NCBI RefSeq assembly: GCF_000151315.2
Contig: NW_011887299.1
Location: 188,444-252,443 of the forward strand
Direction: 5' to 3'
DNA from: Capsaspora owczarzaki ATCC 30864
Lineage: Eukaryota > Opisthokonta > Filasterea
DNA: 64,000 bases
Position 1 is the stretch's first letter. Each line of letters opens with the position of its first letter. The translations under genes were made by a program, and so were the position numbers. Shown piece by piece: positions 34,663 through 50,026 of the stretch. The notes beneath the pieces were generated by a model, which saw only the letters and a list, made by a program, of their open reading frames with translations, was not told the origin of the DNA and searched no databases.

Positions 34663-35535
34663 GAATTATTTTTTATTTTTACAGTTTGGGACGTATGCGG
34701 TTTCATTGGGAACAGTGCGGCGCTGGGGCGGGATTTCGTAGCCATCAGCGCTTTGGATTGGGGGGGGGGGAATCGCACTCACTCACAGAAGCAAAACACG
34801 AGCACTCGCAGGCAGAGCGACTCCTCCATCGCCAAGACATTTGAGGGAAGAAGGGGGGAAAACGGGCAGAGGTGCGGAAAATAGCACGAACTTAAAAGCA
34901 TCACAACATTAAAAATTAACCACCAAAGGCGATTTTGAGGGCTGCAAAGGGGGGGGGGGAAGGGCAACAGGTGGGTTGGGTGCTGCGGAGGATTGCACTG
35001 CGCCACGTCAGCAGCAAAAGCGCGGGGGAATGCAAGAGGGACGAGAAACAACAAGTTGGAGAAGAGGGCGAGAAGGTGAGGGTTTGAGCGACTCAGACAA
35101 GTTGCTGTTCGCTTTTCACTTGTTTCATTTACCTCGTTGCATTGCAGGGGTGGAATCAAAGAGAGAAGAGCACGTGCATCACGCTGCAATCGGGGGTGGA
35201 GGGGAAGAACAGGAATTGGCAAAATGACGAGATTGACTTGTCTGAATCAAAGGAAGCCTCGGATCGACCTGAATGGGACGACAACACACAGCGCTTGTTT
35301 CAGATTCGAGCTCGTAACTCCGTGAGCAAAAGTGGTGAGAGAAACGGACGTTAAATACATTGTTTTCTCGAGTCTGGAGTTCTGAGAACGATGCGTTTTT
35401 CCTTGTTTGTTTGTTTTGTTCGTTTCTTGCACATCTGTGTTTGCCAGCTGCCTTGTCTGCTGCTTCCATAACAATACCTGCAATATATGTACATGTAGTC
35501 ATTCCTACTTTTTTTGCCTTTGTTTTTGCTCCATC
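34462..35535. promoter_or_regulatory. Divergent promoter region between the ABCG and GOLGA7-like genes
   Basis: About 1.07 kb separates two outward-pointing start codons. It contains A and T runs (34604-34615, ~34637-34662) and G runs (~34760, ~34950). No frame with recognisable coding content is present. A non-coding first exon for either gene could lie here. Confidence 0.45.
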
Positions 35536-36372
35536 ATGTCGGCCTCGTTGGTGCTGGAGCCAGAAGCAGTGTCGCTGCAGCCACAGCCAGACACGCGTCC
35601 ATTCAGTCCTGCTGGCCCTGCTGGTCCTGCTGGCAGTTTTGGTGCATCTGCGAGTGCTGCTGCGGGCGCTGCTGCGTCGACGTCGACGGGCGGTGGAGCT
35701 GCTGCTGGCGGCGACGAGGCGTTTCGCTTCCAGGGCGTTGAAGTCGAGCGCGACTACTCGCATGGCATGGCGTGCCAGTTCCAGTCACAATTCCCAGTGG
35801 AGCTGACTGGATTGGTAAGAAACCGAGTGATGATGATGATGAACAGGGTCCCCTCTGACGGCAATGCTCTGACGGCAAAGCTCTGACGGCGAAACCCTGT
35901 CCAATGCGAACGCACAGCAACCGGTATATCTCACATACATTGTCTACGGCGTTCACAGATAAGTCAGGAAGCCTTCACAAAGACAATTGATCACATCAAC
36001 AAGCTGTTTGAGCACTCCGAGGACGTCGACGCCAAGTCCGCACTATTTTCATTCGTTTCCTGCCTGTGCGGGTTTTTGTGTTTTCCAATGCTAGAGTCGC
36101 GCTATGATCGAGTAAGTACTCTGGATTGTGCATTGGAGTACACGTGCCAAGCACCTCTCTTTGGTGGCAGTATCGCCAGCCGTCTGCTTTCTGGGTGGTT
36201 GTCTCAATCTCAATTTCGATTTGTTTGTCGGTGATCTCATTTGTTGCTCTTGCCCCCTTTGCAGACGCTGAAGGCGCTCGACAAGTACATCCAAGACCAA
36301 AACCAGCAAGTATATCACCCATTAGGGCTCCACATCATTCCTCCGATTCGGAGCGGCCTTCGTGTGGTATGA
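35536..36372 (+). CDS. GOLGA7: Golgin A7 / ERF4 family palmitoyltransferase subunit
   Basis: Three exons join in phase: 35536-35814, 35959-36111 and 36265-36372, giving 179 residues. The first ~65 are a Pro/Ala/Gly-rich extension absent from the ~137-residue human protein. The family core follows: 'VERDYSHGMACQFQSQFP', 'FTKTIDHINKLFE', a cysteine-containing hydrophobic segment, 'YIQDQNQQVYHPLGLHI' and the terminal 'GLRVV'. GOLGA7 and yeast Erf4 stabilise DHHC palmitoyltransferases that lipidate Ras at the Golgi or ER. The stop used is the TGA directly after 'GLRVV'. A GTATGA donor overlaps this point, so a short extra 3' exon (from ~36440) cannot be excluded. Confidence 0.88.
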
Positions 36373-36730
36373 ATCCTTTTTTTTTTTTTGTTTGTTTGTT
36401 TGTTTGTTTGTTTGTTGTTGTTGTTTCGTTTTTGGCAGGCCTTGCCCGTTGCTCATCGTGTGTCTGCGTTTGTCGCAATCATGTTCTGCATGAAAACAGC
36501 TTCAAATTCGGCCGTTCTTCCAACAGAGCATATCACGCTAAATGCGTGATGGTGCAAAGCTGTGAATTGTACATGTTGTCATTGTTTGTTTGTTTGTTTA
36601 GTTTGTTGTGCTGTTGTTTGTTTTGTTTCGGCTTCGAGTCCCTCGTTATGAAAGTTGCACGTTTCAAGTTTTGCCGCTCTTGTACTGTCGTTGTTGGGGA
36701 TTCGCGTGTATTTCGATAACTTTGGCACAC
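36373..36730. other. Convergent 3' intergenic region
   Basis: Two genes end toward each other here. The sequence includes a (GTTT)n tract at ~36386-36415 and a second one at ~36583-36600. No coding potential is seen apart from a possible alternative last exon of the GOLGA7-like gene near 36440. Confidence 0.45.
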
Positions 36731-38637
36731 TCACAGCACAAACACCTTTCGTAACTCGCTGACAGAGTAGGTTTGCTTGGTGCGGGGATCTGTGATGATG
36801 CCATTGTTGGCGCGTGCCATTTCCTGAAGCGCCTGTGAAAAGAAATGAGTGCATACTCAGCCAAAGTTTGGCACGCCCCAACGACCCATTTCTGCTTACC
36901 GTGAAACTGTACACGTTGCCATTTGGCAGAGCCATGGGGAGATTGTGCTCGTTCATGACTTCGCCAGAAATACGGCACACAATGCACGACTGAGTGCGGT
37001 GGGAGAAGGGCAAATCTCGGGCCAAATCGTTGATTGTTGTGGAGCACACAGGGCAGTTTGGATTCTTGTCCTCGTGTTGATAGCACATTCTGCAAGCACA
37101 AGGTGACGAAACAGAGTTGTGAGTATATCGAGGCAGGAGACTTTGTTCAAATGCGAACGTACGGTGTCTTCAGCGCTGAAAGACCCGCTTGGAGCGAAAT
37201 ACTCAAAAGCGATTGGGATGTAAGACTGTGGATCATAAAGCTGTCATGTCGGAACTCTTCGACAAGATCGTTCCAACAAGACGAGTCGAACAGTCGCTGC
37301 AATCAAAAGCAAACAACAAAAAAAAAACATCAAGCAAAAAATCTCGGTCAGTTCACTTTTGTGGTTTTCACTCGCTGCGCACTGCATCGCATGGAAGAAA
37401 AAAAAAAGCTCCAACCTTATAACTGTCGCAGTCTGTCGAGGGTTGGAAGGCCAGGCACCCCATGGCAGTTTGGATGTCGCGCATGTTGGTGTCAGAAAAC
37501 GGAGACATGTGCTTGCGCGCATGAGCAATGGCTTCGGCGCGCTTGCCACTTCGCAGCAGCTCGACGAATTCTTGTCGACGCAGGTGGAATTCAAAGTCGC
37601 TCTGACCGAGGTGAAAATGATGCAGCAAAACGCAGGCAGAAAGAAAATCCGTCAAATTCAACATGTTGCGGATGCTTTGGAAGAAACCGTGTGGATGGGA
37701 ACCCTTACCTCGGACTTTTTCAAGCGAGACTTGTTGACGTTGCACCACGCCAGAGCAGCAGTGCAATCGTGACGCTGCAAGGCCTCTTCAATGCTGCGTG
37801 ATTCGAGAAAGACGTCGACGTCGACCAAGTCCTGCCACCCCCGCGGTGTGAAACAATCCAACCTCGACGTGAGTAACCACGCACACAACACAACTATTCC
37901 CGTTCGATTGCATGCTGAGCACGCAAGACTCCCGAGACGACAAGAAGTGCCACTCTACGTACCAGAATGCCATTGTCGGTCGCAAATTTGTTGGCTGTCT
38001 CGACATAACCTTCCCGCAGCAAGTGGTCGACAATGACTCGATCGAGTCGCGTCATGTTCCAAATGAGCTGCTGGTCTGGAGCACCGATTGTCTTGGCGCT
38101 CTGCTGCTGCTGCAGATGGTCGAGCCGGATTTTGCAGCGCTGAATGTCCTGGTCCTCCTTGCCCAGCACCTCTTCGACCTGCACTTCCCCCAAAAAAATC
38201 AGCATTGTAGAGCAAGGTCACAAGCAGTGAGAAACAGCAGCCATCATGAATGACAGACAGCAAGCTTCAATGCTGTGCAAGTCATCAAAATTTCAACCAT
38301 TCAAGCTGGATGCAACCCCCGTGCCTCCCAAAAGCAAAACCCCATCACTCGCCTTGCGTTTGAGCTTGTGCAGACGCGCCACAACGTTCTCGATGCCCTG
38401 GACAGCCGCTGAGCCGCTGAGGCGCGAGGCGGGGTTGGCTGCGTCGGCGCGCTTCTGCAGGTCGGCGTAGGTCGCAACGACGTGCGCCATCTCCTTCTCG
38501 AGCAGCTTCTGCGAGTTGCGGAAGGACCTGTTGAGCGACTCGTACGGCACCTTGAGGAACGGGTGCTCCAGCACGCCGAGCGCAGAACCGGCACTGGACG
38601 AGGACGACGACGACGACGACCCAGTTTGCTCGTCCAT
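36731..38637 (-). CDS. MAEA: MAEA / GID9-type subunit of the GID/CTLH E3 ubiquitin ligase
   Basis: The start at 38637 (MDEQTG followed by a Ser run) gives the family N-terminus 'LKVPYESLNRSFRNSQK'. Later exons encode the LisH-like helix pair ('RVIVDHLLREGYVETANKFA'), the CTLH domain ('VDVFLESRSIEEALQRHDC', 'ALAWCNVNKSRLKKSE'), the CRA region ('FEFHLRRQEFVELLR', 'AIAHARKHMSPF') and the degenerate RING ('NPNCPVCSTTIN', 'SGEVMNEHNLPMALPNG'). The end is 'SELRKVFVL' then TGA at 36731. The human protein shows the same order and a similar length. The complex ubiquitinates metabolic enzymes and other substrates. An alternative start 30 codons upstream reads into a likely intron (an acceptor-like CAG precedes 'LEMDEQ'). 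Confidence 0.92.
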
Positions 38638-39242
38638 CTCCAACTGGTACAGGCAGACAAGAAAACAAAAAATGCAGACTGGGACTCTGAGACTGGGATT
38701 GATTGACGGAGGCTTTCGATAATCCAATCACTAATCACTAGTGTATGAACAACGGCACTAGGTCTTGAGTTGGCCAGTTTCAAAAGTTAAATTCTACGCG
38801 TTGCTTTCGCTGACGTTCTTAACTCGAAGTTCGACTACAAGGTTACCTAATCGGTATTCGGTCATATTATTAGGACGTGAGCTCAAGGTCTTAGACAGCC
38901 TGTCTCCAACCAAAAACGCGCGACGGTTTGGCACGTTCAAGTTTCGCGCAGCAAGTCTTTGAGACCGGCGGCGTTCGAAGCTCTCTCTCTCTCTCTCTCT
39001 CTCTATCGGATATGTCTAACGACCATGATTGACATCCTGGTGCTTTCCATTGTTGAATACATTGAACGATGCCTTCTCAGCCTTCGGTACCACAACGAGG
39101 AGTGTTCCTTTCTCGTTTGAGATCTCCCATCTCGTTGATTGGATCCCATCCCATCGTTCTTACACTCACTTTTTGTTTCCATTCACCCATCGTTCTTACA
39201 CGCTCACTCCTTCTTTTCCATTCATTCAAACCATCCCATAGC
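38638..39242. promoter_or_regulatory. Divergent promoter region between MAEA and WDR1
   Basis: The ~600 bp lie between two outward-pointing start codons. A (CT)n tract sits at ~38980-39003, about 240 bp upstream of the WDR1 start. Downstream of it is a pyrimidine-rich stretch with repeated 'CATCGTTCTTACAC' (two copies at ~39152-39202). Confidence 0.45.
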
Positions 39243-40119
39243 ATGTCTGGCGAACTCAGTATGCAATTTTTCGGGTTTTTTTATTTTATTGTATTTTTGT
39301 TTGATTTTTTTATCATTTTCGAATTTATTTTATTTTATTTTTTCCCGTTCTGTTCGACTGACCCTTTGCTTTTGTTCCCTCCGCGGCGGCTGCAGAGACC
39401 GTGTATGGCACGCTGCCAGCGACAACCCGCGGTGTCCCCGTGCACCTCGGCGGCGACCCGAAGGGCAAGAACTTCCTCTACACGAACGGCCATTCCGTCT
39501 TCATCCGCGACATTAACGTAAACCGCCCCTCCTCTCCTCTCCTTCTTCACAAATCACGTTTTTGCAGGCTGACTGTCTGTGTTGCAACTTTGCCTTATGT
39601 TGGCCTTTCGATCTCCACTCTGTCGCAGCGTGCGATTCGCAGCGCCCAATGTGCGATTGAACTGTGATCTTTTGTCCCTTTTTTTTTCCTTTTTTTCTTT
39701 TTTTCTTTTTCGAAATAGTTGCCTTCTATTGATTTTTATTGATTTTTTATTTTTTTTGCGATTGCTTCGTTCCCTCCTCCTCTTCCTTCTCCTCTTCCTT
39801 CTTCCCTCTGTCTCATGTCACGCTCTCCATTCGTCTCTCTCGATTCGTTGCAATGGATGTGATTGAGCACGGCGTGCATCTGTTTGTCATGTCCTCTTTT
39901 TTTTTCTTTTTTTTTCTTTTCTTTTTTTGTTGGATTTTTTTTTGCTCACTTTTTGGCTTCCATCACGCATCCTTCCTCCACAGAACCCGATGATTGTCGA
40001 TACCTACAACGAGCACCAAGTCAACGCCACCGTCGCTCGCTACTCGCCCTCGGGCTTCTACATTGCCTCTGGAGGTAAGACCAAAAACGAACAAACGCAA
40101 ATCGCAAACTATGCCAAAA

Positions 40120-40157
<38 letters not shown>

Positions 40158-42130
40158 CCGCCTTCCATTTCGAGCCTCTTTTTTTTTTTATGCTTTTTGG
40201 TTTGTGGCTCAAAAGCACCAGTTCGGACGCAAAGGTGTCTGTTGCCCAAAAGGACACTTTGCGTGGATAACCAGCAATGGAAAAAGACACACAAGTAGCT
40301 CATCTCGCTTTGCGCTGTTTTTGAATGTGAACGACAGACGAGTCTGGCAAGATTCGCATTTGGGACACGGTCAACAAGGAGCACATCCTCAAGTACGAGT
40401 ACCGCCCGCTCTCTGGCGCCATCAAGGACATTGGCTGGTCTGAGGACAGCAAGCGCATCGTTGCTGTCGGCGACGGTCGCGAATCGTACGTTTTGCTTCG
40501 AGCTCGTCGTTGCTTCTCGTTTTGTCTGTCGAGCCGATTGCGCCTCTTCCGTGCGACCCATTCAAAAATAACTCACGCCATTTGGCACTCGTTGGCCAAT
40601 CGCAGGTTTGCCTCCGTCTTCCTGTGGGACTCTGGCTCCACTGTCGGTGAAATTCTCGGCCACAACAAGGCCATCAACTCGGTCGCCTTCAAGCAGCAAC
40701 GCCCCTACCGCATTGCTACCGCTGGCGAGGACTGCATCACCAACCTCTACGAGGGCCCTCCGTTCAAGATTACCAAGAGCAACATTTCTGTGCGCCACGA
40801 TGGGGTTTCTGTTTCTTGTGCTTGCTTTTTTCGTTTCAATTTTTTTTCTCACTTCTGCTGCGCTTTTCCTCCACCTTCTCAGGACCACACTCGCTTTGCC
40901 AACTGCGTCCGCTTCAACCATGACGGCTCCAAGTACCTGACTGTCGGCTCTGACGCCAAGGGCTTCTTCTACGACGGCAAGACCGGCGAGAAGATTGGCG
41001 AGCTCGGCGACGCGTCCAACAAGCACACTGGCAGCATCATGTCGCTCAGCTGGAGCGCGGATGGCTCCCAAGTCATCACGGCCTCGGCCGACAAGACCGC
41101 CAAGCTTTGGGATGTGGCACGCAACGTTGTCGTGTCGACCTTCACTTTTGGCGACGCTGTCGAGGACCAGCAGCTCGGCACCCTTTGGCAAGGCTCGCAC
41201 ATCCTGACTGTTTCGCTGTCGGGCTACATTAACTACCTTGACGTCAACAACCCCAACAAGCCCCTGCGCATCCTCAAGGGCCACAACAAGAGCATCAACT
41301 CGCTCTCGATCGCCTCCGACCGCTCGACGTTCTACTCTGGCTCGTACGATGGCCGCATCACTGCCTGGAACTATGGCAACGGTGAGAACGACATTGTCCA
41401 GGGCAAGGGCCACACCAACGACGTGACCCAGCTCCGCACCCAGGGCGACAAGCTCGTCTCCATTTCGGCCGACGACTCGATCCGATTCACCGACTCGGCC
41501 TCCAAGACGTACTCGGACGACAACAAGGTTGGCCTCCCCAGCGTCCCCCACGGCCTCGGCGTTTCCAAGTCCAACATTGCCGTTGTTGCCTGCCACAACT
41601 CGGTCGAGCTCCTCCGCAACGGCAAGAAGGCGTCGTCCATCAACGTCGCGTACGAGCCCCAGGCTGCTGCCATCAACCCCGCCGAAAACCAGGTCGCGGT
41701 CGGTGGCAAGGACGGCAAGCTCTACGTCTACACCTTGAACGGCGATTCGCTCGTCGAGAAGACCCAGCTCGAGAGCAAGGGCCCCGTCACCTCTGTCGCC
41801 TACTCTGGCAACGGCCTCTGGCTTGCGGTCGGTGACACCCAACGCAACATTTACGTGTACGAGGCCTCCTCGCTCGAGCGAAAGATCACCTCGTGGGTCT
41901 TCCACAGCGCTCGTGTCAACGCGATCGCATGGTCGGCAGACAACCGCCACCTTGCCAGCGTTGGCCTTGATACTAGCATTTATGTTTGGGACGTTGAGCA
42001 GCCCAACAAGCGTGTTCACATCAAGAACGCCCACCCCGGCAACATTACCTGCGTCGAGTGGCTCGATGAGAACACTCTCCTCACTGCCGGACAAGACTGC
42101 TGCGTCCGTTCGTGGACAATCAAGTACTAA
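39243..42130 (+). CDS. WDR1: Actin-interacting protein 1 (AIP1 / WDR1)
   Basis: Six exons join in phase: 39243-39258, 39396-39517, 39984-40074, 40338-40485, 40606-40789 and 40883-42130, giving 602 residues, the usual AIP1 length of ~600. The start reads 'MSGELKTVYGTLPATTRG', and WD40 repeats fill the rest, forming the expected double beta-propeller. Family-specific stretches include 'DHTRFANCVRF', 'DGKTGEKIGELG', 'LWDVARNVVVSTF', 'DQQLGTLWQGSHIL' and 'SVSLSGYINYLDVNNP'. AIP1 works with cofilin to disassemble actin filaments. The last exon shows stronger C-ending codon bias than most neighbours, as in highly expressed genes. The exon 5 donor at 40790 is preferred over a nearby GT because it restores the conserved sequence. 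Confidence 0.95.
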
Positions 42131-42682
42131 GAAGTGCAAGAGGCCATCTCTGACTCTGCGCCTTTTTCTCTGCTGTCTTTTTTTTTTTCTTTACCGTGTT
42201 CTGCCGCGTTCTGCCTCTGTTGTTTTGAGGGCGGATGGAAACAAAGCGTTTCTCTCCTCCCGTCGTTCTGCCTGAGCGTTGCCGTCAGTCTGCCTGAGCT
42301 TTGCCGTCCATTTGTACATGTCGTGTTTGGTCTTTGTGCATTGCTGTTGTCCATGCAATTGATTTACGAACCTTGTGAATTAATACCTTTATATCTTCGC
42401 CAAATGTCTTGATCGGGGGTTTTCTGTGCCAACTTCAGGCCGACAACAACAACAACAGGGCGCGAGAATTGTTCATGCAAGTGTATTCGTCCAAACAAGA
42501 CAAAGAACGACAAATGGCGGGGGGGGGGGATTTGCACACAAAACCCGCATCAGAAAATAATCGGCAAAGCTATCGAAAACAAAGCAGAGGGGGTGGGGGG
42601 GTAGAACCAAGCAGAAAGTGGAAGGAGGAGACAAGACTTAAACGCGACAGACGCCACAAACAACAAAAGCTGGCCTTGTGTT
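42131..42682. other. Convergent 3' intergenic region between WDR1 and NCS-1
   Basis: It contains the 3' UTRs of both genes. A T/C-rich tract follows the WDR1 stop, and G runs lie at ~42518-42531 and ~42590-42601. No gene is seen. Confidence 0.5.
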
Positions 42683-44293
42683 TCAAATCAAACCATCATA
42701 CAGGGACAGAGCCTGCACAATGGACGGGTCGTTGCGCGAGCCCTCCCTGAACTCTTCGATGGTCAACCTGCCATCAGCGTTCTTGTCCATTTGCGAGAAA
42801 ATCTTGTTGACGCGCTTTTCAGGGGTGTCCTCGTCTGCAGGCAGCGCCATCATGTTGCCAACCATCTTGTAGATGGCGTCCACAATCTGAAGCATTTCGT
42901 CGCGGGTGATGAAGCCGTCGCCGTCGAGATCGTACAGCTGGAAGGCCCCTGGTGATTTTTGAAGTGGGAGGGACGAATCAACAAGACATAATAACGCGCA
43001 AAAGGGTGAGCGTCGCACAACAGCATCGTTCGAAAATAATAGTAAAAGACCTACACTCGAGCTTTTCATCAAGGTTGCCGCGCGATGTGATGGAGAGCGC
43101 GCAAATAAACTCCTTAAAGTTGATGGTGCCGTCGCGATTCCGGTCAAACACGTTGAAGACATAGTCGGCAAACTTGGACGGGTCGCCAAAGGGGAAGAAT
43201 TGCTTGTAAATCTTTTGGAACTCTTGCTTGTTGAGCATGCCTGACGGGCAATCCTTGATGAAGCCCTTGTACCTGAGAGAGAGAGAAAAAGAGTTGGGGT
43301 GAGATTTGGCGCTGTCTTCTAGCTTTGTTTTTTTGTTTGTTCTCGTTCAAGCAAGGCCTCGGATCAGGTGTACCAGCGAATGGCTCGTGCTAGAGTGTGG
43401 CTGAGGGACGACTGAACCAACCAAGGGAACTGGGACTAGGACTGGGACGAATGGGCGCAGTGCAATGCGAATTCAAAATGGGAAACCAAGCCAACCAAAA
43501 CGCCCAACACACGTCCCGTTTTCGCTCTGCCTTTGTCGTCGCGCGTTTTTTCACTTGCTGTCGTAGCGCACGTTGCTCACTCAATCATGAGAACGCGTTC
43601 GTCTCCTCAACCGAGGACAGCAATTCAAAAGCAGAATGAACAAAATAAAAAAATAAAAAAAAATAAAAAATAATAAAAATAACGAATAACGTTGCTGCAC
43701 TGTAACGCGAGAGGCAGTCCGAGCTGCGAGCGACGCGTTGCACAAGCAAGCAAATGAGAGAGACATTGAAAAGCGAGAGTCATAGAGAGTCATAGAGAGA
43801 GAGAGAGAGATGGAACGCGGATGAGACAACCAGTAGTGCGCTCAAAATAAACAAAAAGGGCAGGAAACGACTCTGCAGTGAATGAAGCGGGAAGGAGAGA
43901 GGGGGTTGGGGTTGGGGTGGAAGGAGGGGGTTAGGGTTGAGTGAGGTGGTTGCAGAGGCAGAGAGGCGGAGCGACGCCAGCCAAACGCAATAGCAAGAGT
44001 CAAGAGAAAAAAAAAAAAAAAAAAAAAAGCCAAATTTTGTATGGTTTTACCATTGTTGGAGTTCTCGACGGTCGACTGTTACGGAGCGAGTTCACAAGCG
44101 ATATTGCAAAATGGTACCACGGCGATCGACAAACAGTTAGTAAATGACGCACTTTCGCACTTCCCTTCTGCCACTCAACCCCCAACACAAACACACACAA
44201 GAGTCAGGCCCAAAGGGTACACAACGCACAGTAAGTGACTTTGAGGAGGTCGTCGAGCTGCTCTGGCTTGAGCTTTGAGTTTTGCTTGCCCAT
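42683..44293 (-). CDS. NCS1: Neuronal calcium sensor 1 / frequenin orthologue
   Basis: The first exon (44293 to ~44234) encodes '[18 protein letters not shown]', with Gly-2 in the N-myristoylation context. The exon from ~43273 gives '[11 protein letters not shown]', '[18 protein letters not shown]' and EF-hand 2 ('[13 protein letters not shown]'). The last exon (~42949-42683) holds EF-hands 3 and 4 ('[12 protein letters not shown]', '[13 protein letters not shown]') and ends '[14 protein letters not shown]', nearly as in animals. The first EF-hand is the usual cryptic 'CPSG' form. NCS-1 is a membrane-tethered calcium switch that regulates PI4-kinase and G-protein signalling. The small exon joining exon 1 to 'YKGF' is unclear: a 16-base exon near 43392-43377 fits by phase but lacks the usual 'FTxxE' residues. 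Confidence 0.92.
43901..43936 (+). other. G-quadruplex-prone tract in an NCS-1 intron
   Basis: Consecutive runs of five, four, four, then five and three G are separated by two- to eight-base spacers, including a 'GGGTTAGGG' end. It lies in the long first intron of the NCS-1 gene, on the strand opposite to its transcript. Single short tracts like this arise easily in G-rich simple sequence. Confidence 0.5.
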
Positions 44294-44603
44294 GATTGTA
44301 ATGCACGAGAAGTGGGTACAAAGAAAATGGCGACTGAGGCTCAGATTTGTCTGAGATACTTGGAGAGTGGAGTTGAATGTTGCTACTGTATCGTGCTCAA
44401 CATGACTGTAGAACAGAATGCGCGTGGCGAAGCCCGGACTGCGTTTGCAAAAAGCCCTCCTCTGAGAAAAATCTCGCTTGGTAGCTCAGATTCGTTCGCA
44501 ATCACCCATCCTATCAAGCAATATTACAAAGTGGTCAATACAGTAACTTTTTCCTATTGGGTTGGTTTCTCTGAGCCAGTCTCAGTCTTTCAGCAGCAAA
44601 ACA
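44294..44603. promoter_or_regulatory. Divergent promoter region between NCS-1 and DDX41
   Basis: The 310 bp between two outward-pointing starts must hold both core promoters. No TATA element or repeated motif stands out. Confidence 0.4.
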
Positions 44604-47720
<3,117 letters not shown>

Positions 47721-47878
47721 CACCCTTGTGTTCTTGTTCTTGGAGAGCTGTTCAAGCGACAAATTTTCCGAAAATACACAAATGGCCTGCTTCAATATCA
47801 CAATTTCTTGTTTATTGTTCATTGTTCTTCTTCTTCTTCTTCCTATGAATGTTTCAGTCGTAATTTCGAGTCGTCAGG

Positions 47879-49802
47879 ATGAGCGTTCGAGCGTCCGCAC
47901 GAGCGGCCGATGCAGCAGCCAAAAAGGCCGCTTCCACCACGTCGATGGCAGCTCCTCAAGGCCAGTGGGTTTGTCTCATGCCGGGTAAGCAAGTGTCTTG
48001 CTTTTGTCACTCCATGTTGCGCTGGAACGAGCTACCTGTTGACTGGATGGACAATCTCTGCTGTCTTTGACAGAAGCGGTTGTTGCTCGTGAAGGATCGA
48101 CCTCGCTGGCGACCATGCCCCACCCGCGGACAGGTAACATTACTGGGAGCGCGATCTGCTCGTGCGATGTGTTGCTGTGGTTGTTGTATACGCATGGGGG
48201 CGGCCTTTGGTTGGAATGAGCGGCGTTAGGAGCAAGAGCGTCGATGAGCATTTTTTTTTTTTTGGCGGGAGTAACCGTTTTCCCGCCAAAATCATCAATC
48301 ACAGATCCGGAGACTCGTTGAATCCGGAGCAGCTCACCAACTCACTCCCACGTTGTGCATTGATTTGTACTGTATTTTGGTCCTTGTGGCCCTTGCAGCG
48401 GAATCTGCACGTTATGTGGTTGACACAGCGCCTGACGGCAAAGTCCAACTCTACGAGCTCCAATCGTGCGACAGCCAACCCCGCTCCTGGTTTGTCGGCC
48501 AAACAGTGCAACAAGGTTTGGATCTTCACGCATGTTGCCGCGTCTGACATTTGGCGGCACAAAGGCAGTTATTCACCAGATTCGCTCTGCTGTTGATGCA
48601 TTTGGCAGACGGCAGGTTGTTCGTTTCAACCTTGATCGACCCATTGTTCCTCGCACTCGGAATACTGACTCGGTTAGATAGTGTACGAGAATATCAAGAT
48701 GCTGTTGGGTTTTGCCGAGGCCAGGACTCTCAAAATTGACAAAATGAATGTGTTGCAGAAAATGTTCCTCGACATCACCCAAGCGCTTGACGTCCAAGAC
48801 TTTCCTGCCACTCGCGTACTAAGCACATGCATTAGCCCGCAGTCTGCTGAGCGAATCTGTGATGTCAAAGGTACTTTACGGTCGCCTGCAGAGATGTGAC
48901 CGCTCGGAAATTGGTTTTTCAAAGCTCAAAGTTTCTCGAATGTATTTTGCTACAGACTTGGGAGGTCTTGTGGTGATTCGCCTCAACCAAGAGCGCGCGG
49001 ACAACTGGTTGCAGGGCAAAGTAGGCCTTGGAGTACGCGATTTGCTCTCAGTTTTGCGCTGTGACTCAACATTCCAGAATCACTCGAAAATAGGTGACAA
49101 GGCTGGCGGCGTACTTGAAGACAACCACCGTGGCGGTCGGCTCTGCCGTTCAAGCAAGCTCTCTTCAACGAGCTGGCACTGAGGGTGAGATCAACGCAAC
49201 GCAGTAGTGCGTTTTTCTTGTTGTGGCCTCGAGCTGACTGCAATCGCTATCCTGTCTGCTGTAGCTGACTACCTCAAGTACGCGGTTGGCATGATCTCCG
49301 AGTATCTGGATCCCACTTGCAGCGCGCGCTTGGCAGAGCGCAACGGGTACGGGCTTGGTCGTGTGAATTATTTTGTTGCGGCGCATGCTCGGATTCATCG
49401 ATTCACATGCATTTATCAAACGCGCAGGGTTCAACTGGTGGAAGAAAAGCGTGCAGGAAAAGCTACCCATTCGGAGCGATTTGCAGACGAGGACAAGGAG
49501 GAAACGCCCGAAGAAGCCGCCAAGCGTGCAAAGGAGGACGAGTTTTTCAAGTCCACGCCGAAAGCAAAACCCGCAGAGCAAGCTGAGAAGGCAAGCGATG
49601 AAGAGATCTGCGTTTTATTTCAAGATGATGCTTGTTTGCCAAATGAACGTGGGCATGTATTCACTGGAACTTGAGGTGACACTCTCACGCCTGCCTGCAG
49701 AAGGTCAAGTTAACATCGGTGCAACGGAGCTTGGCAAAGGCCGACACGAAAGGAGTCAAGCCCATTTCTAGCTTTTTCGGTGGTGTTGGCAAGAAAAAGT
49801 AA
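47879..49802 (+). CDS. RNASEH2B: Ribonuclease H2 subunit B
   Basis: Read from the ATG at 47879 (exon 1 to ~47983) through several small exons to a TAA at 49800-49802. Recognisable family segments are 'VQLYELQSCDSQPRSWFVGQ', 'DGRLFVSTLIDPLFLALGIL', a helical domain near 49270 ('YLKYAVGMISEYLD') and the C-terminal 'VKPISSFFGG' followed by 'GKKK'. The last segment matches the PCNA-interacting box of human RNASEH2B. Subunit B bridges RNase H2A and C and recruits the enzyme to replication sites. The enzyme removes ribonucleotides and RNA:DNA hybrids. Sequence identity is modest and exon borders in the middle are provisional, but order and spacing of the motifs fit well. Confidence 0.8.
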
Positions 49803-50026
49803 AACGCTTCAATTCAGCAATACAGCAGCAGGGTTGTGGCATTGACCAAATTTCAACTACAGCACCAAAAAAAAAATGCAAAACAATGGTAAAATGGAGG
49901 GAAATTGGAGTCAAGCGTACTCGACATCCAAGACAAAAACAAACAAACAAAAAAACACCAAAAAGTACGACACTGGAACATGTCAACTGAACAAAGCGGA
50001 CGACACGAAAACCACGGCGAGCTCGT

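Noticed and set aside
38760-38990. Possible tRNA gene in the MAEA/WDR1 intergenic region
   Set aside because: A 'GTTCGAA' resembles a T-loop, but no matching acceptor stem or anticodon arm could be built.
40562-42139. 525-codon frame antisense to WDR1
   Set aside because: Same cause as the Hsp70 antisense frame: codon bias of the sense gene leaves few antisense stops, and the translation is featureless.
43930-43938. Possible telomere-like repeat (TTAGGG)
   Set aside because: Only one full copy is present inside a G-rich simple stretch within an intron.
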